Below are positions 1 through 8,600 of a DNA stretch of 33,261 nt, piece by piece. Position numbers and translations under genes: made by a program. This DNA is from JAAYAN01 sp964437215. GTDB taxonomy: Bacteria > Bacteroidota > Ignavibacteria > Ignavibacteriales > Melioribacteraceae. The stretch lies in contig CAYTFZ010000020.1 of the NCBI GenBank assembly GCA_964437215.1, positions 1-33,261 of the forward strand. Reading direction: 5' to 3'. Below the pieces are notes generated by a model that ran no database searches, was not told the DNA's origin, and saw nothing but the letters and a program-made list of their open reading frames with translations. Numbering within the stretch: the first letter of the stretch is position 1; each line of letters begins with the position of its first letter.

Positions 1-1
1 T

Positions 2-589
2 TCAAAAGTCTATGTAGGTGAATATGCGGCGCACGAAAACGACAGAAAAAACACTCTGCGTACAGCGCTTGCGGAAGCTGCAATGTTAACTGGCTTTGAA
101 AGAAACGGCGATATTGTAGAATTTGCATCCTACGCTCCCCTGCTTTCACGAAGAGGACATACACAATGGCATCCTGATATGATTTATTTCGACAGCGTTA
201 ACACATATCTTTCTGCAAATTATTATGTTCAAAAACTTTTTGGCGAAAACAGCGGCGACCAGTTAATCGAATCGCAAATTACTTTCCCGGAAAAAACAAA
301 ACTTGCAGTTTCTGTTGTCCGCAATTCTAAAACAAAAGATTTGATAATAAAAATTGTAAACGGAGAGGACAAATCTTTTGAAATCAGTTTAGTTTTGGAA
401 GGATTGAAATCGAAGAAAAATGTTAAAGCAGTTAAAACTTTGCTCACAGGTACAAGTGCTGATTCTGTTAACGAAGACGGCGTTGAACCCGTTATAAAAC
501 CTGTTGTATCAGAAATATCAGTCTCGGAAGAATTTACAGTAAACTTGCCGGCTAATTCTTTAACCGTGTATCGAATAAATGAAAAATAA
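2..589 (+). CDS. alpha-L-arabinofuranosidase, GH51 family, C-terminal part (5' end outside window)
   Basis: This is the last 195 residues of a gene that begins before the window: the frame is open from base 2, well upstream of the first ATG at 83. The opening residues VGEYAAHE, followed by NTLRTALAEAAMLTGFERN, match the end of the catalytic barrel of GH51 arabinofuranosidases of the plant/Bacteroidetes type. In this family the Glu of the GEYA motif (bases 20-22 here) is expected to be the nucleophile. ASYAPLLSRRGHTQWHPDMI and the YYVQKLF segment are also typical, and the remainder is the C-terminal beta-sandwich. GH51 enzymes remove arabinofuranose from arabinoxylan and arabinan. The gene ends 28 bases before the first esterase gene, so it is probably part of the same transcription unit. 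The signal peptide and most of the catalytic domain cannot be seen. Confidence 0.9.
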   Translation, partial: SKVYVGEYAAHENDRKNTLRTALAEAAMLTGFERNGDIVEFASYAPLLSRRGHTQWHPDMIYFDSVNTYLSANYYVQKLFGENSGDQLIESQITFPEKTKLAVSVVRNSKTKDLIIKIVNGEDKSFEISLVLEGLKSKKNVKAVKTLLTGTSADSVNEDGVEPVIKPVVSEISVSEEFTVNLPANSLTVYRINEK

Positions 590-617
590 TCTATTAATAA
601 ATTAATAAGGAATTATT

Positions 618-1751
618 ATGAAAAGTAAAAGGTTGTATCCGAAAGTTTTTCTAATTGGTTATTGGTTTTTATTTCTTACGGCATTTATTTTCAGTCAGCC
701 GGCAAGCGTTCCCGAAGTTATTTCTCCGGAAGTGAACAAAGACAACACAGTAATTTTCAGGTTTTATGCGCCTACAGCAAACGAAGTAAAGCTTGATGCA
801 CAGTTTCTTAAAAGTCCTGTTTTAATGGAAAAAAATACTGATGGAGTTTTCAGCGTTAAAGTTGGTCCGGTTTCTCCGGATATGTATCCTTATTGCTTTA
901 AAGTTGATGGAATAAATGTAGCAGATCCAAAAAACACTGCAATTTTCCCGAATGAAGGTTTTCAATATAGCTTAGTTGAAATTACAGGCGATAAACCGCT
1001 TGTTCATACAATTAAAGATGTTCCGCACGGAACAGTTTCATATCACTATTATAATAATCCCGAACTTGGAATCCGTCCGGTTGTAATTTATACTCCGCCC
1101 GGATATGAAAAAAATGTTAATAAAGATTATCCTGTTTTGTATCTTCTTCACGGAACAACTGATGTTGAAGAAACCTGGACTAAAGTTGGTAGAGCCAACA
1201 TAATTCTTGATAATTTGATAAATGAAGGCAAAGCTGAACCGATGATTATTGTTATGCCTTATGGAAGAGCTTTTCCCGTAATCAGTAAATCTTCGGGCAG
1301 TTTAAGAAATTGGGATAATCTTCAAGAATTTAAAAAAGATTTCTTCAATAATCTTATGCCTTTTGTCGAAGGAAATTACAGAGTTAAAAAAGATAATAAC
1401 AGCCGCGCAATTGCCGGATTTTCGGGCGGCGGCGGAACTTCGCTATATTTTGGATTAAACAATCCTGATTATTTCAGATGGGTTGTAGGTTTTGCTCCAG
1501 GAATGAAAACCGATGAATTTGAAAGAAACAACGAAGTAATATTTAACAACCCTGAACAAGCAAATAAACATCTTAAATTATTCTGGATGGGAGTTGGCAA
1601 AGATGACTTCGTATATACGATACTAAAAGATTATTACAAAATATTGGATGAGAAGAATATTAAATACGAAAGTTTTCTATCGGATGGCGGCCATACGTGG
1701 ATGAACTGTAAGCTCTTTTTATCAATTATTGCTCAAAAACTTTTCAAATAG
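618..1751 (+). CDS. secreted CE1-family carbohydrate esterase with N-terminal E-set domain (paralogue 1)
   Basis: A 377-residue protein likely to remove acetyl or feruloyl esters from xylan in the periplasm or outside the cell. An N-terminal signal peptide ends near FIFSQ (about residue 27). Residues about 32-120 form an Ig-like E-set/CBM48-type domain (SPEVNKDNTVIFRFYAPTA). The esterase-D/CE1 alpha/beta-hydrolase domain fills the rest. The nucleophile elbow is GFSGGG with Ser269; Asp329/330 (GKDDFVY) and His359 (GGHTW) complete a plausible triad. YTPPGYEKN and YLLHGTTDVEETW are typical of this family. The start is supported by an AAGGAA Shine-Dalgarno 5 bases before ATG. It is one of three related copies (also at 3472 and 4644), suggesting local duplication. 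Acetylxylan versus feruloyl esterase activity cannot be told from sequence. Confidence 0.88.
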   Translation: MKSKRLYPKVFLIGYWFLFLTAFIFSQPASVPEVISPEVNKDNTVIFRFYAPTANEVKLDAQFLKSPVLMEKNTDGVFSVKVGPVSPDMYPYCFKVDGINVADPKNTAIFPNEGFQYSLVEITGDKPLVHTIKDVPHGTVSYHYYNNPELGIRPVVIYTPPGYEKNVNKDYPVLYLLHGTTDVEETWTKVGRANIILDNLINEGKAEPMIIVMPYGRAFPVISKSSGSLRNWDNLQEFKKDFFNNLMPFVEGNYRVKKDNNSRAIAGFSGGGGTSLYFGLNNPDYFRWVVGFAPGMKTDEFERNNEVIFNNPEQANKHLKLFWMGVGKDDFVYTILKDYYKILDEKNIKYESFLSDGGHTWMNCKLFLSIIAQKLFK

Positions 1752-1802
1752 ATTTAATGAAAATGTCAACATTTTTTCTTGAAATTAAAAATGTTCGCGA
1801 AT

Positions 1803-1806
1803 GGAG
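1803..1806 (+). promoter_or_regulatory. ribosome binding site deciding the GH43 start
   Basis: GGAG lies 5 bases before the ATG at 1812 and makes that codon the better start than the upstream in-frame TTG at 1779. Initiating at 1812 gives a clean signal peptide at the very N-terminus. Confidence 0.65.
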
Positions 1807-1811
1807 CTTTT

Positions 1812-3323
1812 ATGCAAAAGAATTTTAGTATTATATTCTCGATTATAACTGTATTTAGTGCCTTCGTTTTATATGCGCAAAACCCGGAAATCGGGAAAAA
1901 ACCAAGATATTGTAATCCTTTGCCGATGATAATTGGTCCGGGCGGTAATGCAGCAGGTGATGTAACCGTAATTAAGGAGGAAGGTAAATACTATATGTTT
2001 TGTACCGGCGGCGGCGCTTGGATATCTGATGATATGGTTAACTGGACTTTCCAGCGTGTTGAAAACGTTCCGGTTGCTCCACACGTGGTAAAATACAATG
2101 GTAGTTTTTATATGTGCGGAAATGATGGCCCATTGTTCAAATCAGATAATCCGCTTGGGCCTTATACAAGTCTTGGTGAATGGAAGAATACACCGGATGT
2201 TGCCGGAGGCTGGAACGAACCTTTCGATATGGATATTTTTATTGATGATGATAACACCCCGTATTTATACTATCCGGGACGCGGAGTAAGCGGTATTTAT
2301 GCTGTTCAGCTTGATCCGAATGATCTTACAAAATTTGCAGGCAAAGTAAAACATCTGTTTAAATTTGATAGTAATCATATTTGGGAGCGATATGGCGAAA
2401 TGAATGAATACACAGATGTTGCCTGGATTGAAGGACCCTGGATGCAAAAATATAACGGGACTTACTATCTGCAATATTCTGCTTCCGGTACACAGTGGAA
2501 AACTTATGCTGAAGGTTATTATACTTCTAAATCCCCGTTAGGACCATTTACTTATGCCCCAAATAACCCATTACTCCGAAAAACAGAAGGAATTGTAACA
2601 GGTCCCGCTCACGGAAGTATTGTTGAAGGTCCGGACGGAAATTTGTGGCAATTTTATACAATTGTTCTTTCAAATCCTCCTGGAGGAAGAAGAATTGGAA
2701 TGGATAGAGTTCAATTTGATGAAAATGGCAATATGTCAATTGAAGTTACAGAAACTCCGCAGTGGGCGCCAAGTCCAAATTTAACTGTTTCAAAAGGAAA
2801 TAGCGGCTCTATTCCTGTAACTATTAACAAGATAAAATCTATGAATGCACTTTCTAAATTCTCTTCAGAACAACCCGGAAGATTTGCCGCTTATGCAACT
2901 GACAACTCAAATGGAACTTGCTGGGAGCCTGAGCCTGGTGACAATTCTCCTTCGCTAACAATAGAACTTTCTCCGGCAACACGTTTTGATGTTGTTCAAT
3001 TATTTAATATTGATGCAGCGCGATTAATGTTTAGTAGTGGGGATAGATGGTCAAATAGATCTTCAAATTCCGAATTTGTTTATAAATTCAAAGTAGAAGT
3101 GTCGATGGATGGCGAAAATTTTATTACTGCTCTTGACCAGACTAAAAACAATATTTCACGTAATACGATTTTTGAAGAAATTTCACCAGTTAAATGCAGG
3201 TTTGTCCGTTTAACAATCACTGACTGGCCACGGTCAATTCCATTAAGCATAATTGAATTTACAGTATTCGGGAAACCGGCAGAAAGTTTACCGGCAAACG
3301 TGCCAATTCCGGGTAATAATTAA
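1812..3323 (+). CDS. GH43 beta-xylosidase/arabinofuranosidase with C-terminal discoidin-like domain
   Basis: Starting at 1812 this is 503 residues with a signal peptide ending near FVLYAQ. Residues about 30-335 are a GH43 five-bladed beta-propeller. The base is probably Asp50 (AAGDVTVI), the pKa-modulating Asp is Asp141 (PFDMDIF), and the acid is Glu207 (WIEGPW). PAHGSIVEGPDG is also family-like. Residues about 345-495 resemble an F5/8 type C (discoidin, CBM32-like) domain, with FVRLTITDW and a final IIEFTVFG strand, which probably binds carbohydrate. GH43 enzymes act on xylosides or arabinosides; the exact substrate is not visible. The gene sits between two CE1 esterases, consistent with joint action on decorated xylan. 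An in-frame TTG at 1779 would add 11 residues but lacks support. There is no T9SS sorting tail. Confidence 0.87.
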   Translation: MQKNFSIIFSIITVFSAFVLYAQNPEIGKKPRYCNPLPMIIGPGGNAAGDVTVIKEEGKYYMFCTGGGAWISDDMVNWTFQRVENVPVAPHVVKYNGSFYMCGNDGPLFKSDNPLGPYTSLGEWKNTPDVAGGWNEPFDMDIFIDDDNTPYLYYPGRGVSGIYAVQLDPNDLTKFAGKVKHLFKFDSNHIWERYGEMNEYTDVAWIEGPWMQKYNGTYYLQYSASGTQWKTYAEGYYTSKSPLGPFTYAPNNPLLRKTEGIVTGPAHGSIVEGPDGNLWQFYTIVLSNPPGGRRIGMDRVQFDENGNMSIEVTETPQWAPSPNLTVSKGNSGSIPVTINKIKSMNALSKFSSEQPGRFAAYATDNSNGTCWEPEPGDNSPSLTIELSPATRFDVVQLFNIDAARLMFSSGDRWSNRSSNSEFVYKFKVEVSMDGENFITALDQTKNNISRNTIFEEISPVKCRFVRLTITDWPRSIPLSIIEFTVFGKPAESLPANVPIPGNN

Positions 3324-3471
3324 TTATTGTTTCAATAAATTATTTTTTGTTCTTATACACATTAAAGTTTCACCGGAATTCAAACATTCTTTTGATCAGT
3401 TTTCTGTGATTAAAAAGAAAAATTTAGAAAGAATTGTAAACCATATTTATTAATTTTTTTAAGGATTAAAT

Positions 3472-4632
3472 ATGTTTAAGAAAGTTTTTGTAACATCTTT
3501 ATGTTTTTTGTTTCTGCTATTGAATAGCATAGGTCTAAAAGGTCAGCCGCCTACTGGACCAATGGTGGTTTCACCGAAAATTAACACTGATAAGACAGTA
3601 ACTTTCAGTTATTTAGCTCCAAAAGCTAAGGAAGTTATGTTGAGCGGACAGTTCGGAAAAAAACCGGTCCCGATGAAAAAAGATTCAATTGGAATTTGGA
3701 GTGTAACAGTCGGACCGATTGAACCGGATATTTATCCATATAATTTTATTGTCGATGGGTTATCGGTTATGGATCCGGCAAATGTTGATTACTTCCCGAA
3801 TGAACGGTTTAAAGGAAGTCTGCTTGATGTTCCCGGAGATACGCCTCTGATTCATTCTATGCAGGATGTGCCTCATGGAAAAATAACCTATGAATATTAT
3901 CCCTCGGTAAAAGGGACAACCGGTTCGTTAGTTGTATATACTCCGCCCGGTTACGAAAAAAATCCTTCAAAAAAATATCCTGTATTCTATCTTATCAGCG
4001 GAACTACTGATACAGAAGAAGATTGGTATAAAGTCGGACGAACAAATTTTATAATGGATAATCTCATTGCTCAAGGCAAAGCTGTGCCTATGATAATAGT
4101 AATGCCTTATGGAAATATTGAAGCGCGGATTGCAGAACAGACCGGCGGAGCAAAACCGGAAGATCCTTCTGGAAGAGAAAATAAGGATGCTGTTACCAGA
4201 GCGTTAAATTTTTCTGAAGATATGATAAATAATATAATTCCTTACATTGAAAAAAATTATAACGTTATCAGCGAAAAAGACAGCCGGGCAATCGGCGGCT
4301 TTTCGCGCGGAGGCGGACAAACGCTTAGAACCGCTTTCGGCAATATGGATAAATTCGGTTCAATCTGCTGTTTCAGCGCATATTTATCAACTCAGGAAAT
4401 GGAAGCGCAATATAAAAATGTTGTTGATAATCCCGAAAAAACCAATAAGGACTTAAAATTATTATGGATAAGCGTTGGAAATGAAGATTTCCTTTACAAA
4501 CAGACCGAAGAGTTTATGGGTTATCTGAAAGGGAAAAATATAAACTATAAAAGTCTTGTAACTACAGGCGGACATACCTGGATGAATACTAAGAAGTTTC
4601 TTAACGCTTCAGCTCAATTGCTGTTTAAATAA
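3472..4632 (+). CDS. secreted CE1-family carbohydrate esterase with N-terminal E-set domain (paralogue 2)
   Basis: A 386-residue paralogue of the esterases at 618 and 4644. It has a signal peptide (cleavage near LKGQ, residue 25), an E-set domain at about 30-120 (SPKINTDKTVTFSYLAPKA) and a CE1 alpha/beta-hydrolase domain. The nucleophile elbow is GFSRGGG with Ser278, the likely acid is Asp339 (GNEDFLY) and the likely base His368 (GGHTW). It is longer than the third copy mainly because of an inserted stretch at about residues 222-245 (EQTGGAKPEDPSGRENKD) just ahead of the nucleophile domain, which could alter the substrate pocket. AAGGA lies upstream of the ATG. The gene follows the GH43 gene by 148 bases and precedes the next esterase by only 11, so the latter two are surely cotranscribed. 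Substrate (acetyl or feruloyl ester) is undecided. Confidence 0.88.
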   Translation: MFKKVFVTSLCFLFLLLNSIGLKGQPPTGPMVVSPKINTDKTVTFSYLAPKAKEVMLSGQFGKKPVPMKKDSIGIWSVTVGPIEPDIYPYNFIVDGLSVMDPANVDYFPNERFKGSLLDVPGDTPLIHSMQDVPHGKITYEYYPSVKGTTGSLVVYTPPGYEKNPSKKYPVFYLISGTTDTEEDWYKVGRTNFIMDNLIAQGKAVPMIIVMPYGNIEARIAEQTGGAKPEDPSGRENKDAVTRALNFSEDMINNIIPYIEKNYNVISEKDSRAIGGFSRGGGQTLRTAFGNMDKFGSICCFSAYLSTQEMEAQYKNVVDNPEKTNKDLKLLWISVGNEDFLYKQTEEFMGYLKGKNINYKSLVTTGGHTWMNTKKFLNASAQLLFK

Positions 4633-4643
4633 AGGATATCGAT

Positions 4644-5723
4644 ATGAGAAAACTATTTTTTATTCAAATAATTATTTTTTTGGTTGGGATTAATTTTGCA
4701 CAAAGAGCACCTCGTTTAAATTCTCCCGAAGTGCATAAAGATAAAAGTGTTACATTCAGATTCTTTTCGAAAAATGCAGAAAGTATTAATCTGGAAGCTG
4801 AATTTTTAACTTCACCAAAAGCAATGATAAAGGATTCAAACGGAGTTTGGAGCATTACTGTTGACCCGATAAAACCTGATATTTATCCGTATTTTTTTGT
4901 TGTTGACGGAATTCAGGTTGCCGACCCGAACAACACTTATATTTTTGCCAACGAAAGATTTAAAAGAAGCATAGTCGAAATTCCGGGAGATGAACCATTA
5001 ATTCACGAATTGCAGAATGTCCCCCACGGAAAAGTTACATATTGCTACTACAAATCTTCAACTTTAGGAAGAACCCGCAGGCTGTTAGTTTATACTCCTC
5101 CGGGATTCGATGTTTTCGACAGCAATACAAAATACCCGGTTCTATATTTAATACATGGAGGTTCAGATACAGAAGAAACTTGGACAAAAGTTGGAAAGGC
5201 TAATTTAATTGCAGATAACCTGATTGCCCAAAAAAAAGCAAAACCAATGATAATAGTTATGCCTTATGGAAATGTTTTCCCGAGTCAGTGGGATAGCTTT
5301 ACTAAGGATGTTGTAAATGATGTAATACCGTTTATTGAATCAAACTATCCTGTTTATACCGATAGTAAAAACCGCGCGGTTGCAGGATTTTCCGTCGGCG
5401 GCGGACAAACTTTGAATATCGGGTTCACAAATTTGGAAAAATTCTCGTATATCTGCTCGTATGCACCTTATACTGCAACTCCCGAATTCAAAAAGAATTT
5501 TACAAATTGGTCGCCCGATGCTGAAAAGATAAATAAACAATTAAAATTATTTACAATAAGCGTTGGAACAGAAGATTTCCTGTATGAAAGCGTAAAATCT
5601 AATATTGCAATGTTTGAAGAAAAAAATATTAACATTAAACCTTTTATAGTTTCGGGCGGTCATACATGGATGAATTGCAAGTTGTTTTTAGCAACTTCAC
5701 TTCCGCAATTATTTACTGAATAA
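4644..5723 (+). CDS. secreted CE1-family carbohydrate esterase with N-terminal E-set domain (paralogue 3)
   Basis: A 359-residue third CE1 paralogue, the shortest of the trio. The signal peptide ends near INFAQ (residue 19). The E-set domain spans about residues 22-110 (SPEVHKDKSVTFRFFSKNA). In the catalytic domain, Ser250 sits in GFSVGGG, Asp311 in GTEDFLY and His340 in GGHTWMNCKLFL. The last block is nearly identical to that of paralogue 1, whereas the residue after the nucleophile differs in all three copies (Gly, Arg, Val), hinting at different acyl or sugar preferences. It begins 11 bases after the previous stop, indicating one message. Relatives include feruloyl and acetylxylan esterases fused to or next to xylanases. 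The sequence does not separate these activities. Confidence 0.88.
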   Translation: MRKLFFIQIIIFLVGINFAQRAPRLNSPEVHKDKSVTFRFFSKNAESINLEAEFLTSPKAMIKDSNGVWSITVDPIKPDIYPYFFVVDGIQVADPNNTYIFANERFKRSIVEIPGDEPLIHELQNVPHGKVTYCYYKSSTLGRTRRLLVYTPPGFDVFDSNTKYPVLYLIHGGSDTEETWTKVGKANLIADNLIAQKKAKPMIIVMPYGNVFPSQWDSFTKDVVNDVIPFIESNYPVYTDSKNRAVAGFSVGGGQTLNIGFTNLEKFSYICSYAPYTATPEFKKNFTNWSPDAEKINKQLKLFTISVGTEDFLYESVKSNIAMFEEKNINIKPFIVSGGHTWMNCKLFLATSLPQLFTE

Positions 5724-5765
5724 ATAATTAAATTATTAAAAATTAAATCATCTTAAGGAAGAAAA

Positions 5766-8411
5766 ATGATAATTAGAAAAAATATACATAACTGCAATGA
5801 AAATAACTTGCGGGCGGAAGAAAGGGTTATTAGTCGAAAAACAAGCAGAATATTATTACAAATTATTTTTATTTTGTTTGTTGTTACAAACAGCATTTTC
5901 AGTCAATTATTAAAAATAAATGAACAGGAATATTTTGAAACAACCGGTGTTAATGTTCTTGTGTTTCATAATCAATATAACGGGATGTTTTTTGATGAAA
6001 AAACTGCTGGAATTGAACTAATCCATCACGGAGTAAGAACTTCTACCGGAGGTGCAATTAGACTTCAAAACACGCCTGAACAATGGGATTTGGTTCCTGC
6101 CGTTGTAGAAAGAAAAGTTGATGCAAAAAACAATAGTATAGAGGTTGTTTTACGCTACGAAGAATTGGATTTTAACTCGCGGGTTATAGTTTCTTCAAAA
6201 GACAAAGGTGTTTTAATAAGCGTTTATCTCGATAAACCTGTACCGGAAAAGCTTGCAGGTCATGCCGGATTGAATATGGAATTTTTACCAGCTTCTTATT
6301 TCGAAAGAACATTTATGGCTGACGGAGTTCCAGGAAATTTACCAAGATACCCTGCAGGAAATTCTATAATTGAGAACGGAAGTAAAAAAATCGCACAGTT
6401 TGCAGGACATTCTACTTTTGATGATAGAGGCAGAAACGAATTTATTATTCCTAAGCCATTAGCTGAAGGAAAAACTATTATACTTGCTCCGGAAGATCCT
6501 GAAAAATTGGTGAAGATTGAATCATTGGATTCAAAACTGATGCTGTTTGACGGAAGAATGTTAGCTCAAAACGGCTGGTTTATTGTCCGCAGTCTTCTGC
6601 CGGCAAATAAAACCGGAAAAGTATTAGAATGGTATCTTGAGCCAAATTCAGTTCCAAATTGGGTAAGACAACCGAATATTGGATTTTCCCAAGTTGGTTA
6701 TATGCCTAATCAGCAGAAAATAGCTGTAATTGAACTTGATAAAAACGATAAACCGCTTAAAACTGCAAAAATCTTTCAAATAATGCCTGACGGAAAAGCA
6801 GTAGAAAAATTCACCGGCAATATTGAAGTCTGGGGAAAATACCTCCGTTATAATTATGTAAAATTCGATTTCAGTTCTGTTAAAGAACAAGGTCTTTATT
6901 TTATAGAATACGGAAACAATAAGACTAATACTTTTACTATTAAACCTGATGTTTACTCAGATGTTTGGCATCCTACTATGGACGTTTGGTTTCCGGTGCA
7001 GATGGATCATATGACAGTTAATGAAGCTTACCGTATTTGGCATGGCGCTTCTTATTTGGATGACTGTCTTCAAGCTCCTTTAAATCATATTCATTATGAC
7101 GGATATGAAATGGGCGATACAACCGATACAAAATACAAACCGCTTGAACGTATTCCTAATATGGCTGTTGGCGGCTGGTTTGACGCCGGTGATTTTGATA
7201 TTCAAACAGGTTCGCATAACGGAGTTGTTTCAACTTTTGTTGATGCCTGGGAAAATTTCAAAATTGAAAGAGATCAGACTTATATAGATCAAAAAACAAA
7301 ATATGTAGATATTCACCGACCAGACGGAAAACCTGATTTATTGCAGCAAATTGAACATGGGACTTTAAATTTAGTAGCTCAATGCGAAAACATCGGGCAT
7401 CCTGTTCAGGGAATTATTGTTCCTAATTTGCATCAATACCACCACCTTGGCGATGCCAGCACCGAAACAGATAATTTACCGTATAATCCTAATTTAAAAC
7501 CTTATGAATCGGATGGTTTATCAAGCGGAACTTTAGATGACAGATGGGCATTTACAACACGCAGACCGTTTATGGATTATGAAACAGCAGCTACATTAGC
7601 TCAGGCATACCGTGCATTAAAAGGTTATAATGATGATCTCGCAGATAGAGCACTTAAAAGCGCCATCAGATTAGTTCAAGAAGCTGATGAATTAATGAAA
7701 AAGCCCCAGAAAGGCGAAGACTGGATGAGAATGTGGAGCTGGGGTGCAGATATTAATGCGCTATTACAATTATACATCACAACAAAGGATCAAAAATATG
7801 CAGATAAGTTTCTTGAAAAAATATGGTCGACAATAGAACCACCCAAAATGAACAGCAGAGGTTTTGATTCATCATTTCTTATAGGAAGAGGTCTTAAAAC
7901 TGCTATTATTGCTATACCTTATATGAATGCTGACTACAAAGAAAAACTTAAAGGATATGTGATAAAATATAAAGATGGCATAAAAGAGTTGGAAAAGAAA
8001 AATCCTTACGGTATGCCAATTTCAACAGGCGGATGGGGCGGCAGCGGCAGTATAGTAAATTCGGCAATTGCTAATTATTATGCTTATAAAGCTTATCCCG
8101 AAATAATGAGTAAAGAAGATGTTTTAATGGGATTGAATTATATTTTCGGATGCCACCCTTACTCAAACATATCGTTTGTTAATGCTGTCGGAACAAAATC
8201 CAAAAAAGTTGCATACGGTAATAACCGTGCAGATTTTACCACAATTGCCGGTGGAATTGTACCGGGTATATTGGTATTAAAACCTGATTTCCCGGAAAAC
8301 AAAGATGACTGGCCTTTCCTTTGGGGTGAAAACGAAATAACAATAGGCGGAAGCGCTGATTATATTTTCCTTGTAAATGCAGTATTAGATATAACTAAAA
8401 ATGATAAGTAA
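5766..8411 (+). CDS. GH9 glycoside hydrolase with CelD-type Ig domain and extra N-terminal domain
   Basis: An 881-residue secreted protein. Residues 1-47 hold an unusually long polar leader followed by a hydrophobic core (IIFILFVVTNSIFSQ). Residues about 50-300 are a beta-rich region I cannot name. Residues about 303-395 look like the Ig-like domain that precedes GH9 catalytic modules (IGFSQVGYMPN). Residues about 400-875 are the GH9 (alpha/alpha)6 barrel. The DAGD motif is present (Asp473 and Asp476 in GGWFDAGDFD), and Glu857 in GENEITIGGSADY is the expected general acid. GH9 members are mostly endo- or exo-beta-1,4-glucanases; in a hemicellulose locus it could act on cello-oligosaccharides, xyloglucan or mixed-linkage glucan. 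An AAGGAAG Shine-Dalgarno 4 bases before ATG supports the start. No C-terminal CBM or T9SS tail is present. Confidence 0.85.
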   Translation: MIIRKNIHNCNENNLRAEERVISRKTSRILLQIIFILFVVTNSIFSQLLKINEQEYFETTGVNVLVFHNQYNGMFFDEKTAGIELIHHGVRTSTGGAIRLQNTPEQWDLVPAVVERKVDAKNNSIEVVLRYEELDFNSRVIVSSKDKGVLISVYLDKPVPEKLAGHAGLNMEFLPASYFERTFMADGVPGNLPRYPAGNSIIENGSKKIAQFAGHSTFDDRGRNEFIIPKPLAEGKTIILAPEDPEKLVKIESLDSKLMLFDGRMLAQNGWFIVRSLLPANKTGKVLEWYLEPNSVPNWVRQPNIGFSQVGYMPNQQKIAVIELDKNDKPLKTAKIFQIMPDGKAVEKFTGNIEVWGKYLRYNYVKFDFSSVKEQGLYFIEYGNNKTNTFTIKPDVYSDVWHPTMDVWFPVQMDHMTVNEAYRIWHGASYLDDCLQAPLNHIHYDGYEMGDTTDTKYKPLERIPNMAVGGWFDAGDFDIQTGSHNGVVSTFVDAWENFKIERDQTYIDQKTKYVDIHRPDGKPDLLQQIEHGTLNLVAQCENIGHPVQGIIVPNLHQYHHLGDASTETDNLPYNPNLKPYESDGLSSGTLDDRWAFTTRRPFMDYETAATLAQAYRALKGYNDDLADRALKSAIRLVQEADELMKKPQKGEDWMRMWSWGADINALLQLYITTKDQKYADKFLEKIWSTIEPPKMNSRGFDSSFLIGRGLKTAIIAIPYMNADYKEKLKGYVIKYKDGIKELEKKNPYGMPISTGGWGGSGSIVNSAIANYYAYKAYPEIMSKEDVLMGLNYIFGCHPYSNISFVNAVGTKSKKVAYGNNRADFTTIAGGIVPGILVLKPDFPENKDDWPFLWGENEITIGGSADYIFLVNAVLDITKNDK

Positions 8412-8469
8412 ATATTCTATGAAGGAAGAATAATTTAAAAATATTTACCAGAGAAATATTTATTAAATT

Positions 8470-8510
8470 TGCGGAATATCTGTCAGTAATTAGATGATAG
8501 ATTTTCCGCA
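8470..8510 (+). other. long imperfect hairpin between GH9 and esterase genes
   Basis: TGCGGAATATCTGTCA at 8470-8485 pairs with TGATAGATTTTCCGCA at 8495-8510 across a 9-base loop: 16 positions with one T-T mismatch and one G-T wobble. No clean T-run follows, so it is not a standard intrinsic terminator. It lies 59 bases after the GH9 stop and may be an RNA-stability or partial-termination element. Confidence 0.55.
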
Positions 8511-8600
8511 ATGTTTATTTGATAGATTTATAAAAAACAATGATGTTAATATTATTTGTCAGAAAGATTTCAAGTTTTCTTAATAAAATATGGTACTAAA

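Noticed and set aside
1779..1811. Extended start (TTG) for the GH43 gene
   Set aside because: The upstream codon has no ribosome site and would bury the signal peptide; GGAG in front of ATG 1812 is better.
3253..3453. Small open frame between the GH43 and second CE1 genes
   Set aside because: It starts inside the GH43 gene, has no ribosome site and shows no protein-like features.
8556..8600. Extended start (TTG) for the first fold-3 esterase
   Set aside because: It adds 15 polar residues before an otherwise perfect signal peptide starting at ATG 8601.
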